DNA of 64,000 bases. Source: Siphonodentalium dalli. Lineage: Eukaryota; Mollusca; Scaphopoda; Gadilida; Siphonodentaliidae. Below, one piece after another: positions 24,147 to 39,354 of this stretch. The position numbers were made by a program, and so were the translations under genes. The stretch is taken from positions 4,875,314 to 4,939,313 of the forward strand of contig CP136068.1 in the NCBI GenBank assembly GCA_032622095.1, written 5' to 3'. The stretch's first letter is position 1. Every line of letters starts with the position of its first letter. The notes below the pieces were generated by a model that made no database searches, had not been told where the DNA came from, and saw nothing but the letters and a program-made list of their open reading frames with translations.

Positions 24147-25875
24147 TTATTATTATTATTATACTGGACACTTTTGCAACCCTTATTACTCGAAAAGTAC
24201 CAGGAGTAGCACACTAAAACTTGGTACGTATCTTGTGATCAAAGAGTTGTATGCCATCGTCGCATAACGAATATTGTCCGCGTTTTCCCCGAGGAGTTAT
24301 CTCCCTTTATTTGAAAAAATGTCATTTTATTATCTCGGAAATTATAAGAAGCAGAGCATCGAAAATTAGACCGTATGCACATCTCGATATGCACTACTGC
24401 CCACGGGCATAAAAACTTGGGTCCGCCCTTTCCCTGAAGAGTTACCGCCCATAGTTGGCAAACCTCTATTTTATTGTACTCTGTTGTCCTCCCGTATCAT
24501 TCCAGATAACTGTATTTGGTTTTTGTAGTCGTGTTGACCGTTGTCAGCTTAGTCCGAGGAAGAAAATTTGACAGGGTTGGACATATATTTTTACACTGGG
24601 GTGGGGGCAATATTTTCTCAATTTTTTTTTATTATTGACATTCATCTATTTAAGTATGTAGATTCCCTGAACGAAAACAAACCCATACCGGAAAGGATTT
24701 TTGTAATCCGAGAAGAAATGCAAGAGTTACGGGCCCTCAAAGTTTGCAAGTGTCGGTCCCATGTGCTTGTGACCCTATCTCCTCCGAAGATGTCGAACTT
24801 TGGATGTCGTCTGATATCCCAGTGCGTGCGGTCTGAAGAGAGCACGCGATGGGCCAAATTTTGCCAGTGTCGGTTCAGTGTTGTGGGTCAGGGGAGGGGT
24901 GGTCCGGGGTACCAATTTTGTATTCTTCTCCGAATCGGATGAAACTTGGAATATAACATCCATACCGCCAACCGATCTAGAAACTGAAAGAATTTCGAAA
25001 ATCCATTGAAAAATGTCAGAGTTGTGGGCCTTCAAACAATGCAAATTTGGCCCCATATGCTTGTGATCACATCTCCTCCGAAGATGTCAAACTTTGGATG
25101 TCAACTGATACGCCAATGCGTGCGGTCTGAAGAGAGCACGCGATGAGCCAAATTTTGCCAGTGTCGGTTCAGTGTTGTGGGTCAGGGGAGGGGTGGTCCG
25201 GGGTACCAAAATTTATTTCGTCTCCGAATCATATGAAACTTGATATATAACATATACCATACACGTTGATCATAAAACTGAAAACAGATTGTAAATCCGT
25301 TAAAAAATGGCGGAGATTTGGGCCCTCAAACTTTGAATGTGGGCCCGTATTCTTTCCAATAAACAAAATGTTATTCGTCTCTGAATCAGACAAAATTTAT
25401 AACAAATAATCAATGTAAGTAGCTGATCACAATACTCAAAACAATTTTTAAATCCATTGGAAAATAACGGAGTTACGGGCTCTCAAAATTCGCATTTTTG
25501 GGCCGGGTTTGACTATTTCCCAATCCCGTCACCCAATTTCGAGGCAGGGGTGGGGTCACTCCCAAACACTTGAGATCAACCCACACATGTTAAGGGAAAG
25601 ATATAATCATCCTAATTCATATTTTCCGTCCCTTAACTGCGATTTATTGAGCTCATGATTTGCCCTATTATTATACTTCCATGGTGTAACCAAGGAAGTA
25701 TATTGTTTTTCTACTGCGGCCGTTTTCTGTTTAATTGGAAATACTCAGAAACTAATGGGAGGAGGACCGCGAAATCTCTAGCGAATGTAGGCATCTAAGG
25801 TCTACTAAAAATAATGCTATCCGGATGTTGGTCCAATATATTTTGACAGAGTTATGGCCCTTTTTCGATTATTTT

Positions 25876-25906
<31 letters not shown>

Positions 25907-28900
25907 ACTGGACACTTTTGCAACCCTTATTACTCGAAAAGTACCAGGAGTAGCACACTAAAACTTGGTACGTATCTTGTGATCAAAGAGTTGTATGCCA
26001 TCGTCGCATAACGAATATTGTCCGCGTTTTCCCCGAGGAGTTATCTCCCTTTATTTGAAAAAATGTCATTTTATTATCTCGGAAATTATAAGAAGCAGAG
26101 CATCGAAAATTAGACCGTATGCACATCTCGATATGCACTACTGCCCACGGGCATAAAAACTTGGGTCCGCCCTTTCCCTGAAGAGTTACCGCCCATAGTT
26201 GGCAAACCTCTATTTTATTGTACTCTGTTGTCCTCCCGTATCATTCCAGATAACTGTATTTGGTTTTTGTAGTCGTGTTGACCGTTGTCAGCTTAGTCCG
26301 AGGAAGAAAATTTGACAGGGTTGGACATATATTTTTACACTGGGGTGGGGGCAATATTTTCTCAATTTTTTTTTATTATTGACATTCATCTATTTAAGTA
26401 TGTAGATTCCCTGAACGAAAACAAACCCATACCGGAAAGGATTTTTGTAATCCGAGAAGAAATGCAAGAGTTACGGGCCCTCAAAAGTTTGCAAGTGTCG
26501 GTCCCATGTGCTTGTGACCCTATCTCCTCCGAAGATGTCGAACTTTGGATGTCGTCTGATATCCCAGTGCGTGCGGTCTGAAGAGAGCACGCGATGGGCC
26601 AAATTTTGCCAGTGTCGGTTCAGTGTTGTGGGTCAGGGGAGGGGTGGTCCGGGGTACCAATTTTGTATTCTTCTCCGAATCGGATGAAACTTGGAATATA
26701 ACATCCATACCGCCAACCGATCTAGAAACTGAAAGAATTTCGAAAATCCATTGAAAAATGTCAGAGTTGTGGGCCTTCAAACAATGCAAATTTGGCCCCA
26801 TATGCTTGTGATCACATCTCCTCCGAAGATGTCAAACTTTGGATGTCAACTGATACGCCAATGCGTGCGGTCTGAAGAGAGCACGCGATGAGCCAAATTT
26901 TGCCAGTGTCGGTTCAGTGTTGTGGGTCAGGGGAGGGGTGGTCCGGGGTACCAAAATTTATTTCGTCTCCGAATCATATGAAACTTGATATATAACATAT
27001 ACCATACACGTTGATCATAAAACTGAAAACAGATTGTAAATCCGTTAAAAAATGGCGGAGATTTGGGCCCTCAAACTTTGAATGTGGGCCCGTATTCTTT
27101 CCAATAAACAAAATGTTATTCGTCTCTGAATCAGACAAAATTTATAACAAATAATCAATGTAAGTAGCTGATCACAATACTCAAAACAATTTTTAAATCC
27201 ATTGGAAAATAACGGAGTTACGGGCTCTCAAAATTCGCATTTTTGGGCCGGGTTTGACTATTTCCCAATCCCGTCACCCAATTTCGAGGCAGGGGTGGGG
27301 TCACTCCCAAACACTTGAGATCAACCCACACATGTTAAGGGAAAGATATAATCATCCTAATTCATATTTTCCGTCCCTTAACTGCGATTTATTGAGCTCA
27401 TGATTTGCCCTATTATTATACTTCCATGGTGTAACCAAGGAAGTATATTGTTTTTCTACTGCGGCCGTTTTCTGTTTAATTGGAAATACTCAGAAACTAA
27501 TGGGAGGAGGACCGCGAAATCTCTAGCGAATGTAGGCATCTAAGGTCTACTAAAAATAATGCTATCCGGATGTTGGTCCAATATATTTTGACAGAGTTAT
27601 GGCCCTTTTTCGATTATTTTTCATTATTATTATTATTATTATTATTATACTGGACACTTTTGCAACCCTTATTACTCGAAAAGTACCAGGAGTAGCACAC
27701 TAAAACTTGGTACGTATCTTGTGATCAAAGAGTTGTATGCCATCGTCGCATAACGAATATTGTCCGCGTTTTCCCCGAGGAGTTATCTCCCTTTATTTGA
27801 AAAAATGTCATTTTATTATCTCGGAAATTATAAGAAGCAGAGCATCGAAAATTAGACCGTATGCACATCTCGATATGCACTACTGCCCACGGGCATAAAA
27901 ACTTGGGTCCGCCCTTTCCCTGAAGAGTTACCGCCCATAGTTGGCAAACCTCTATTTTATTGTACTCTGTTGTCCTCCCGTATCATTCCAGATAACTGTA
28001 TTTGGTTTTTGTAGTCGTGTTGACCGTTGTCAGCTTAGTCCGAGGAAGAAAATTTGACAGGGTTGGACATATATTTTTACACTGGGGTGGGGGCAATATT
28101 TTCTCAATTTTTTTTTATTATTGACATTCATCTATTTAAGTATGTAGATTCCCTGAACGAAAACAAACCCATACCGGAAAGGATTTTTGTAATCCGAGAA
28201 GAAATGCAAGAGTTACGGGCCCTCAAAGTTTGCAAGTGTCGGTCCCATGTGCTTGTGACCCTATCTCCTCCGAAGATGTCGAACTTTGGATGTCGTCTGA
28301 TATCCCAGTGCGTGCGGTCTGAAGAGAGCACGCGATGGGCCAAATTTTGCCAGTGTCGGTTCAGTGTTGTGGGTCAGGGGAGGGGTGGTCCGGGGTACCA
28401 ATTTTGTATTCTTCTCCGAATCGGATGAAACTTGGAATATAACATCCATACCGCCAATCGATCTAGAAACTGAAAGAATTTCGAAAATCCATTGAAAAAT
28501 GTCAGAGTTGTGGGCCTTCAAACAATGCAAATTTGGCCCCATATGCTTGTGATCACATCTCCTCCGAAGATGTCAAACTTTGGATGTCAACTGATACGCC
28601 AATGCGTGCGGTCTGAAGAGAGCACGCGATGAGCCAAATTTTGCCAGTGTCGGTTCAGTGTTGTGGGTCAGGGGAGGGGTGGTCCGGGGTACCAAAATTT
28701 ATTTCGTCTCCGAATCATATGAAACTTGATATATAACATATACCATACACGTTGATCATAAAACTGAAAACAGATTGTAAATCCGTTAAAAAATGGCGGA
28801 GATTTGGGCCCTCAAACTTTGAATGTGGGCCCGTATTCTTTCCAATAAACAAAATGTTATTCGTCTCTGAATCAGACAAAATTTATAACAAATAATCAAT

Positions 28901-31900
28901 GTAAGTAGCTGATCACAATACTCAAAACAATTTTTAAATCCATTGGAAAATAACGGAGTTACGGGCTCTCAAAATTCGCATTTTTGGGCCGGGTTTGACT
29001 ATTTCCCAATCCCGTCACCCAATTTCGAGGCAGGGGTGGGGTCACTCCCAAACACTTGAGATCAACCCACACATGTTAAGGGAAAGATATAATCATCCTA
29101 ATTCATATTTTCCGTCCCTTAACTGCGATTTATTGAGCTCATGATTTGCCCTATTATTATACTTCCATGGTGTAACCAAGGAAGTATATTGTTTTTCTAC
29201 TGCGGCCGTTTTCTGTTTAATTGGAAATACTCAGAAACTAATGGGAGGAGGACCGCGAAATCTCTAGCGAATGTAGGCATCTAAGGTCTACTAAAAATAA
29301 TGCTATCCGGATGTTGGTCCAATATATTTTGACAGAGTTATGGCCCTTTTTCGATTATTTTTCATTATTATTATTATTATTATTATTATACTGGACACTT
29401 TTGCAACCCTTATTACTCGAAAAGTACCAGGAGTAGCACACTAAAACTTGGTACGTATCTTGTGATCAAAGAGTTGTATGCCATCGTCGCATAACGAATA
29501 TTGTCCGCGTTTTCCCCGAGGAGTTATCTCCCTTTATTTGAAAAAATGTCATTTTATTATCTCGGAAATTATAAGAAGCAGAGCATCGAAAATTAGACCG
29601 TATGCACATCTCGATATGCACTACTGCCCACGGGCATAAAAACTTGGGTCCGCCCTTTCCCTGAAGAGTTACCGCCCATAGTTGGCAAACCTCTATTTTA
29701 TTGTACTCTGTTGTCCTCCCGTATCATTCCAGATAACTGTATTTGGTTTTTGTAGTCGTGTTGACCGTTGTCAGCTTAGTCCGAGGAAGAAAATTTGACA
29801 GGGTTGGACATATATTTTTACACTGGGGTGGGGGCAATATTTTCTCAATTTTTTTTTATTATTGACATTCATCTATTTAAGTATGTAGATTCCCTGAACG
29901 AAAACAAACCCATACCGGAAAGGATTTTTGTAATCCGAGAAGAAATGCAAGAGTTACGGGCCCTCAAAGTTTGCAAGTGTCGGTCCCATGTGCTTGTGAC
30001 CCTATCTCCTCCGAAGATGTCGAACTTTGGATGTCGTCTGATATCCCAGTGCGTGCGGTCTGAAGAGAGCACGCGATGGGCCAAATTTTGCCAGTGTCGG
30101 TTCAGTGTTGTGGGTCAGGGGAGGGGTGGTCCGGGGTACCAATTTTGTATTCTTCTCCGAATCGGATGAAACTTGGAATATAACATCCATACCGCCAACC
30201 GATCTAGAAACTGAAAGAATTTCGAAAATCCATTGAAAAATGTCAGAGTTGTGGGCCTTCAAACAATGCAAATTTGGCCCCATATGCTTGTGATCACATC
30301 TCCTCCGAAGATGTCAAACTTTGGATGTCAACTGATACGCCAATGCGTGCGGTCTGAAGAGAGCACGCGATGAGCCAAATTTTGCCAGTGTCGGTTCAGT
30401 GTTGTGGGTCAGGGGAGGGGTGGTCCGGGGTACCAAAATTTATTTCGTCTCCGAATCATATGAAACTTGATATATAACATATACCATACACGTTGATCAT
30501 AAAACTGAAAACAGATTGTAAATCCGTTAAAAAATGGCGGAGATTTGGGCCCTCAAACTTTGAATGTGGGCCCGTATTCTTTCCAATAAACAAAATGTTA
30601 TTCGTCTCTGAATCAGACAAAATTTATAACAAATAATCAATGTAAGTAGCTGATCACAATACTCAAAACAATTTTTAAATCCATTGGAAAATAACGGAGT
30701 TACGGGCTCTCAAAATTCGCATTTTGGGCCGGGTTTGACTATTTCCCAATCCCGTCACCCAATTTCGAGGCAGGGGTGGGGTCACTCCCAAACACTTGAG
30801 ATCAAACCTCTATTTTATTGTACTCTGTTGTCCTCCCGTATCATTCCAGATAACTGTATTTGGTTTTTGTAGTCGTGTTGACCGTTGTCAGCTTAGTCCG
30901 AGGAAGAAAATTTGACAGGGTTGGACATATATTTTTACACTGGGGTGGGGGCAATATTTTCTCAATTTTTTTTTATTATTGACATTCATCTATTTAAGTA
31001 TGTAGATTCCCTGAACGAAAACAAACCCATACCGGAAAGGATTTTTGTAATCCGAGAAGAAATGCAAGAGTTACGGGCCCTCAAAGTTTGCAAGTGTCGG
31101 TCCCATGTGCTTGTGACCCTATCTCCTCCGAAGATGTCGAACTTTGGATGTCGTCTGATATCCCAGTGCGTGCGGTCTGAAGAGAGCACGCGATGGGCCA
31201 AATTTTGCCAGTGTCGGTTCAGTGTTGTGGGTCAGGGGAGGGGTGGTCCGGGGTACCAATTTTGTATTCTTCTCCGAATCGGATGAAACTTGGAATATAA
31301 CATCCATACCGCCAACCGATCTAGAAACTGAAAGAATTTCGAAAATCCATTGAAAAATGTCAGAGTTGTGGGCCTTCAAACAATGCAAATTTGGCCCCAT
31401 ATGCTTGTGATCACATCTCCTCCGAAGATGTCAAACTTTGGATGTCAACTGATACGCCAATGCGTGCGGTCTGAAGAGAGCACGCGATGAGCCAAATTTT
31501 GCCAGTGTCGGTTCAGTGTTGTGGGTCAGGGGAGGGGTGGTCCGGGGTACCAAAATTTATTTCGTCTCCGAATCATATGAAACTTGATATATAACATATA
31601 CCATACACGTTGATCATAAAACTGAAAACAGATTGTAAATCCGTTAAAAAATGGCGGAGATTTGGGCCCTCAAACTTTGAATGTGGGCCCGTATTCTTTC
31701 CAATAAACAAAATGTTATTCGTCTCTGAATCAGACAAAATTTATAACAAATAATCAATGTAAGTAGCTGATCACAATACTCAAAACAATTTTTAAATCCA
31801 TTGGAAAATAACGGAGTTACGGGCTCTCAAAATTCGCATTTTGGGCCGGGTTTGACTATTTCCCAATCCCGTCACCCAATTTCGAGGCAGGGGTGGGGTC

Positions 31901-34900
31901 ACTCCCAAACACTTGAGATCAACCCACACATGTTAAGGGAAAGATATAATCATCCTAATTCATATTTTCCGTCCCTTAACTGCGATTTATTGAGCTCATG
32001 ATTTGCCCTATTATTATACTTCCATGGTGTAACCAAGGAAGTATATTGTTTTTCTACTGCGGCCGTTTTCTGTTTAATTGGAAATACTCAGAAACTAATG
32101 GGAGGAGGACCGTGAAATCTCTAGCGAATGTAGGCATCTAAGGTCTACTAAAAATAATGCTATCCGGATGTTGGTCCAATATATTTTGACAGAGTTATGG
32201 CCCTTTTTCGATTATTTTTCATTATTATTATTATTATTATTATTATACTGGACACTTTTGCAACCCTTATTACTCGAAAAGTACCAGGAGTAGCACACTA
32301 AAACTTGGTACGTATCTTGGGATCAAAGAGTTGTATGCCATCGTCGCATAACGAATATTGTCCGCGTTTTCCCCGAGGAGTTATCTCCCTTTATTTGAAA
32401 AAATGTCATTTTATTATCTCGGAAATTATAAGAAGCAGAGCATCGAAAATTAGACCGTATGCACATCTCGATATGCACTACTGCCCACGGGCATAAAAAC
32501 TTGGGTCCGCCCTTTCCCTGAAGAGTTACCGCCCATAGTTGGCAAACCTCTATTTTATTGTACTCTGTTGTCCTCCCGTATCATTCCAGATAACTGTATT
32601 TGGTTTTTGTAGTCGTGTTGACCGTTGTCAGCTTAGTCCGAGGAAGAAAATTTGACAGGGTTGGACATATATTTTTACACTGGGGTGGGGGCAATATTTT
32701 CTCAATTTTTTTTTATTATTGACATTCATCTATTTAAGTATGTAGATTCCCTGAACGAAAACAAACCCATACCGGAAAGGATTTTTGTAATCCGAGAAGA
32801 AATGCAAGAGTTACGGGCCCTCAAAGTTTGCAAGTGTCGGTCCCATGTGCTTGTGACCCTATCTCCTCCGAAGATGTCGAACTTTGGATGTCGTCTGATA
32901 TCCCAGTGCGTGCGGTCTGAAGAGAGCACGCGATGGGCCAAATTTTGCCAGTGTCGGTTCAGTGTTGTGGGTCAGGGGAGGGGTGGTCCGGGGTACCAAT
33001 TTTGTATTCTTCTCCGAATCGGATGAAACTTGGAATATAACATCCATACCGCCAACCGATCTAGAAACTGAAAGAATTTCGAAAATCCATTGAAAAATGT
33101 CAGAGTTGTGGGCCTTCAAACAATGCAAATTTGGCCCCATATGCTTGTGATCACATCTCCTCCGAAGATGTCAAACTTTGGATGTCAACTGATACGCCAA
33201 TGCGTGCGGTCTGAAGAGAGCACGCGATGAGCCAAATTTTGCCAGTGTCGGTTCAGTGTTGTGGGTCAGGGGAGGGGTGGTCCGGGGTACCAAAATTTAT
33301 TTCGTCTCCGAATCATATGAAACTTGATATATAACATATACCATACACGTTGATCATAAAACTGAAAACAGATTGTAAATCCGTTAAAAAATGGCGGAGA
33401 TTTGGGCCCTCAAACTTTGAATGTGGGCCCGTATTCTTTCCAATAAACAAAATGTTATTCGTCTCTGAATCAGACAAAATTTATAACAAATAATCAATGT
33501 AAGTAGCTGATCACAATACTCAAAACAATTTTTAAATCCATTGGAAAATAACGGAGTTACGGGCTCTCAAAATTCGCATTTTTGGGCCGGGTTTGACTAT
33601 TTCCCAATCCCGTCACCCAATTTCGAGGCAGGGGTGGGGTCACTCCCAAACACTTGAGATCAACCCACACATGTTAAGGGAAAGATATAATCATCCTAAT
33701 TCATATTTTCCGTCCCTTAACTGCGATTTATTGAGCTCATGATTTGCCCTATTATTATACTTCCATGGTGTAACCAAGGAAGTATATTGTTTTTCTACTG
33801 CGGCCGTTTTCTGTTTAATTGGAAATACTCAGAAACTAATGGGAGGAGGACCGTGAAATCTCTAGCGAATGTAGGCATCTAAGGTCTACTAAAAATAATG
33901 CTATCCGGATGTTGGTCCAATATATTTTGACAGAGTTATGGCCCTTTTTCGATTATTTTTCATTATTATTATTATTATTATTATTATACTGGACACTTTT
34001 GCAACCCTTATTACTCGAAAAGTACCAGGAGTAGCACACTAAAACTTGGTACGTATCTTGGGATCAAAGAGTTGTATGCCATCGTCGCATAACGAATATT
34101 GTCCGCGTTTTCCCCGAGGAGTTATCTCCCTTTATTTGAAAAAATGTCATTTTATTATCTCGGAAATTATAAGAAGCAGAGCATCGAAAATTAGACCGTA
34201 TGCACATCTCGATATGCACTACTGCCCACGGGCATAAAAACTTGGGTCCGCCCTTTCCCTGAAGAGTTACCGCCCATAGTTGGCAAACCTCTATTTTATT
34301 GTACTCTGTTGTCCTCCCGTATCATTCCAGATAACTGTATTTGGTTTTTGTAGTCGTGTTGACCGTTGTCAGCTTAGTCCGAGGAAGAAAATTTGACAGG
34401 GTTGGACATATATTTTTACACTGGGGTGGGGGCAATATTTTCGCAATTTTTTTTTATTATTGACATTCATCTATTTAAGTATGTAGATTCCCTGAACGAA
34501 AACAAACCCATACCGGAAAGGATTTTTGTAATCCGAGAAGAAATGCAAGAGTTACGGGCCCTCAAAGTTTGCAAGTGTCGGTCCCATGTGCTTGTGACCC
34601 TATCTCCTCCGAAGATGTCGAACTTTGGATGTCGTCTGATATCCCAGTGCGTGCGGTCTGAAGAGAGCACGCGATGGGCCAAATTTTGCCAGTGTCGGTT
34701 CAGTGTTGTGGGTCAGGGGAGGGGTGGTCCGGGGGTACCAATTTTGTATTCTTCTCCGAATCGGATGAAACTTGGAATATAACATCCATACCGCCAACCG
34801 ATCTAGAAACTGAAAGAATTTCGAAAATCCATTGAAAAATGTCAGAGTTGTGGGCCTTCAAACAATGCAAATTTGGCCCCATATGCTTGTGATCACATCT

Positions 34901-37455
34901 CCTCCGAAGATGTCAAACTTTGGATGTCAACTGATACGCCAATGCGTGCGGTCTGAAGAGAGCACGCGATGAGCCAAATTTTGCCAGTGTCGGTTCAGTG
35001 TTGTGGGTCAGGGGAGGGGTGGTCCGGGGGTACCAAAATTTATTTCGTCTCCGAATCATATGAAACTTGATATATAACATATACCATACACGTTGATCAT
35101 AAAACTGAAAACAGATTGTAAATCCGTTAAAAAATGGCGGAGATTTGGGCCCTCAAACTTTGAATGTGGGCCCGTATTCTTTCCAATAAACAAAATGTTA
35201 TTCGTCTCTGAATCAGACAAAATTTATAACAAATAATCAATGTAAGTAGCTGATCACAATACTCAAAACAATTTTTAAATCCATTGGAAAATAACGGAGT
35301 TACGGGCTCTCAAAATTCGCATTTTTGGGCCGGGTTTGACTATTTCCCAATCCCGTCACCCAATTTCGAGGCAGGGGTGGGGTCACTCCCAAACACTTGA
35401 GATCAACCCACACATGTTAAGGGAAAGATATAATCATCCTAATTCATATTTTCCGTCCCTTAACTGCGATTTATTGAGCTCATGATTTGCCCTATTATTA
35501 TACTTCCATGGTGTAACCAAGGAAGTATATTGTTTTTCTACTGCGGCCGTTTTCTGTTTAATTGGAAATACTCAGAAACTAATGGGAGGAGGACCGCGAA
35601 ATCTCTAGCGAATGTAGGCATCTAAGGTCTACTAAAAATAATGCTATCCGGATGTTGGTCCAATATATTTTGACAGAGTTATGGCCCTTTTTCGATTATT
35701 TTTCATTATTATTATTATTATTATTATTATACTGGACACTTTTGCAACCCTTATTACTCGAAAAGTACCAGGAGTAGCACACTAAAACTTGGTACGTATC
35801 TTGTGATCAAAGAGTTGTATGCCATCGTCGCATAACGAATATTGTCCGCGTTTTCCCCGAGGAGTTATCTCCCTTTATTTGAAAAAATGTCATTTTATTA
35901 TCTCGGAAATTATAAGAAGCAGAGCATCGAAAATTAGACCGTATGCACATCTCGATATGCACTACTGCCCACGGGCATAAAAACTTGGGTCCGCCCTTTC
36001 CCTGAAGAGTTACCGCCCATAGTTGGCAAACCTCTATTTTATTGTACTCTGTTGTCCTCCCGTATCATTCCAGATAACTGTATTTGGTTTTTGTAGTCGT
36101 GTTGACCGTTGTCAGCTTAGTCCGAGGAAGAAAATTTGACAGGGTTGGACATATATTTTTACACTGGGGTGGGGGCAATATTTTCTCAATTTTTTTTTAT
36201 TATTGAAATTCATCTATTTAAGTATGTAGATTCCCTGAACGAAAACAAACCCATACCGGAAAGGATTTTTGTAATCCGAGAAGAAATGCAAGAGTTACGG
36301 GCCCTCAAAGTTTGCAAGTGTCGGTCCCATGTGCTTGTGACCCTATCTCCTCCGAAGATGTCGAACTTTGGATGTCGTCTGATATCCCAGTGCGTGCGGT
36401 CTGAAGAGAGCACGCGATGGGCCAAATTTTGCCAGTGTCGGTTCAGTGTTGTGGGTCAGGGGAGGGGTGGTCCGGGGTACCAATTTTGTATTCTTCTCCG
36501 AATCGGATGAAACTTGGAATATAACATCCATACCGCCAACCGATCTAGAAACTGAAAGAATTTCGAAAATCCATTGAAAAATGTCAGAGTTGTGGGCCTT
36601 CAAACAATGCAAATTTGGCCCCATATGCTTGTGATCACATCTCCTCCGAAGATGTCAAACTTTGGATGTCAACTGATACGCCAATGCGTGCGGTCTGAAG
36701 AGAGCACGCGATGAGCCAAATTTTGCCAGTGTCGGTTCAGTGTTGTGGGTCAGGGGAGGGGTGGTCCGGGGTACCAAAATTTATTTCGTCTCCGAATCAT
36801 ATGAAACTTGATATATAACATATACCATACACGTTGATCATAAAACTGAAAACAGATTGTAAATCCGTTAAAAAATGGCGGAGATTTGGGCCCTCAAACT
36901 TTGAATGTGGGCCCGTATTCTTTCCAATAAACAAAATGTTATTCGTCTCTGAATCAGACAAAATTTATAACAAATAATCAATGTAAGTAGCTGATCACAA
37001 TACTCAAAACAATTTTTAAATCCATTGGAAAATAACGGAGTTACGGGCTCTCAAAATTCGCATTTTGGGCCGGGTTTGACTATTTCCCAATCCCGTCACC
37101 CAATTTCGAGGCAGGGGTGGGGTCACTCCCAAACACTTGAGATCAACCCACACATGTTAAGGGAAAGATATAATCATCCTAATTCATATTTTCCGTCCCT
37201 TAACTGCGATTTATTGAGCTCATGATTTGCCCTATTATTATACTTCCATGGTGTAACCAAGGAAGTATATTGTTTTTCTACTGCGGCCGTTTTCTGTTTA
37301 ATTGGAAATACTCAGAAACTAATGGGAGGAGGACCGCGAAATCTCTAGCGAATGTAGGCATCTAAGGTCTACTAAAAATAATGCTATCCGGATGTTGGTC
37401 CAATATATTTTGACAGAGTTATGGCCCTTTTTCGATTATTTTTCATTATTATTAT
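24147..37455 (+). repeat. A-satellite block 2 (about 7.6 units)
   Basis: Unit starts (ACTGGAC) at 24163, 25907, 27649, 29390, 32247, 33988 and 35731; steps of 1741-1744 bp vary mainly by TTA repeat number. One 623 bp deletion fuses two units at 30803. Units appear more than 99 percent identical by eye. Private changes: extra A near 26484, C to T at 28458, extra G near 34733 and 35029, C to A at 36207. The last unit ends at its TTA tract, where insert 3 begins. Confidence 0.9.
29390..32246 (+). repeat. Fused pair of A units with 623 bp deletion
   Basis: At 30801-30806 the phrase GAGATCAA of one unit (position about 1415 of the unit) joins AACCTCTATTTTATT of the next (position about 296). The missing part includes the 5' hairpin block, the TTA tract and the first 295 bp of the next unit. 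CAA is shared by both parents at the junction, consistent with end joining at microhomology or unequal exchange. Confidence 0.85.
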
Positions 37456-39354
37456 TATACTTACATATTTTAATATGGAAGTATATTGTTATTCAATTTT
37501 TTATTTTTCACTATTATTATTATTATTTATTATTCTTAATATATTTTGAAACCCTTATATCTCAGAAAGTTTAAAAGTTAAAGCATTGAAATTTGGTAGG
37601 TATATGCACCATGCCAAGATGCATGGTAATGGAGCATTTAGGTTTGTGCCCTAACTTGCTTACCAGAGTTATGGCCCTTAAACCAAAATTTTTGAAAAAG
37701 TTTGTGCGCAGATTTTCTCCTGTAAGAAGTCAAGCAGCTGAATTCGGTTCTCGTAATCGTGTTAACTAAGGAAAGGGCACGAATCGGGGAAATTTTCACC
37801 AAGGTCCGAAAACAATTTGTTGACCCGGGGAGGGGTGCAAAATTTGTCAATTTTTTTCTTGTCACCGATTCCAACCATTTTTACTGTCGGGTATCTATAC
37901 GATGTACTGATGCTACTCGTGAAAGAATTTTGTAAATCGGGTGAGAAATGACCAAGTTATAACACATCGAAAAATGTACTAATAAAGTCCATGTGTAGAA
38001 AGTGCTTGTGTCCCGATCTTCTCCTAGACGAAGCGCAACAGCTGGATTTGCTCTATGTGAGCGTCTTAAACATAGACAGAAGACCAAACCAGGACATTTT
38101 TACAAAGGTCCGCTCAATTTTTCCTGGGCTAAGGGAGGGGCAAAATATGTCAATTTTTTTTTTGTCGCCGATTTTAACCAAAATGGTTGTGAAGTATCTG
38201 TAGGATGTACTAAGTATTATCGTGCGTGAATTTTGTGAATCGGTTGACAAATGTAGAAATGGTGGCCCTTTCCTTTTTTCAAGTTTACAGGGAAAGCACT
38301 ATGAATTTATATTTCTTCAACCAATCGTGACGTGTTTGGTATCATTCGATGGGAAATTTTTAGCTCTTTTAAACGATTATTCATTTGCTGCATTATGTCG
38401 AATGAGTCCGGAGATATTCAAAAAAGTATGAACCAGAAACATACATATTGGCCTACATAGTAAAATATCGGCGCAATACCTCACCAAAACCCTAGTAAAT
38501 ATTATAGGGGCATAAAATACGAACACAATGGCGCAAATATTAGCTCGATATCTCGAAAATTGGCCGATATATGGCGACTTTTCTACCCGCGTCATCAAAT
38601 TTCGAGGCATGGGTGGGGGTCACACCAGAACGTTCCAACTGAACACAGAAATGTCAATAAACCATACTATCGACATTCCAATCAATTCCGAGCGATTCCC
38701 TTATTATACTTACATATTTTTATATGGAAGTATATTGTTATTCAATTTTTTATTTTTCACTATTATTATTATTATTTATTATTCTTAATATATTTTGAAA
38801 CCCTTATATCTCAGAAAGTTTAAAAGTTAAAGCATTGAAATTTGGTAGGTATATGCACCATGCCAAGATGCATGGTAATGGAGCATTTAGGTTTGTGCCC
38901 TAACTTGCTTACCAGAGTTATGGCCCTTAAACCAAAATTTTTGAAAAAGTTTGTGCGCAGATTTTCTCCTGTAAGAAGTCAAGCAGCTGAATTCGGTTCT
39001 CGTAATCGTGTTAACTAAGGAAAGGGCACGAATCGGGGAAATTTTCACCAAGGTCCGAAAACAATTTGTTGACCCGGGGAGGGGTGCAAAATTTGTCAAT
39101 TTTTTTCTTGTCACCGATTCCAACCATTTTTACTGTCGGGTATCTATACGATGTACTGATGCTACTCGTGAAAGAATTTTGTAAATCGGGTGAGAAATGA
39201 CCAAGTTATAACACATCGAAAAATGTACTAATAAAGTCCATGTGTAGAAAGTGCTTGTGTCCCGATCTTCTCCTAGACGAAGCGCAACAGCTGGATTTGC
39301 TCTATGTGAGCGTCTTAAACATAGACAGAAGACCAAACCAGGACATTTTTACAA
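37456..39354 (+). repeat. 1249 bp tandem repeat, one full and one truncated copy
   Basis: The copy starting at 37456 is repeated from 38705; identity is nearly complete, apart from the hairpin loop, up to 39354, where the second copy stops after about 650 bp. Each copy starts with the 5' terminal hairpin and a TTATT tract and contains gagttatggccctta (37667 and 38916). Confidence 0.88.
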
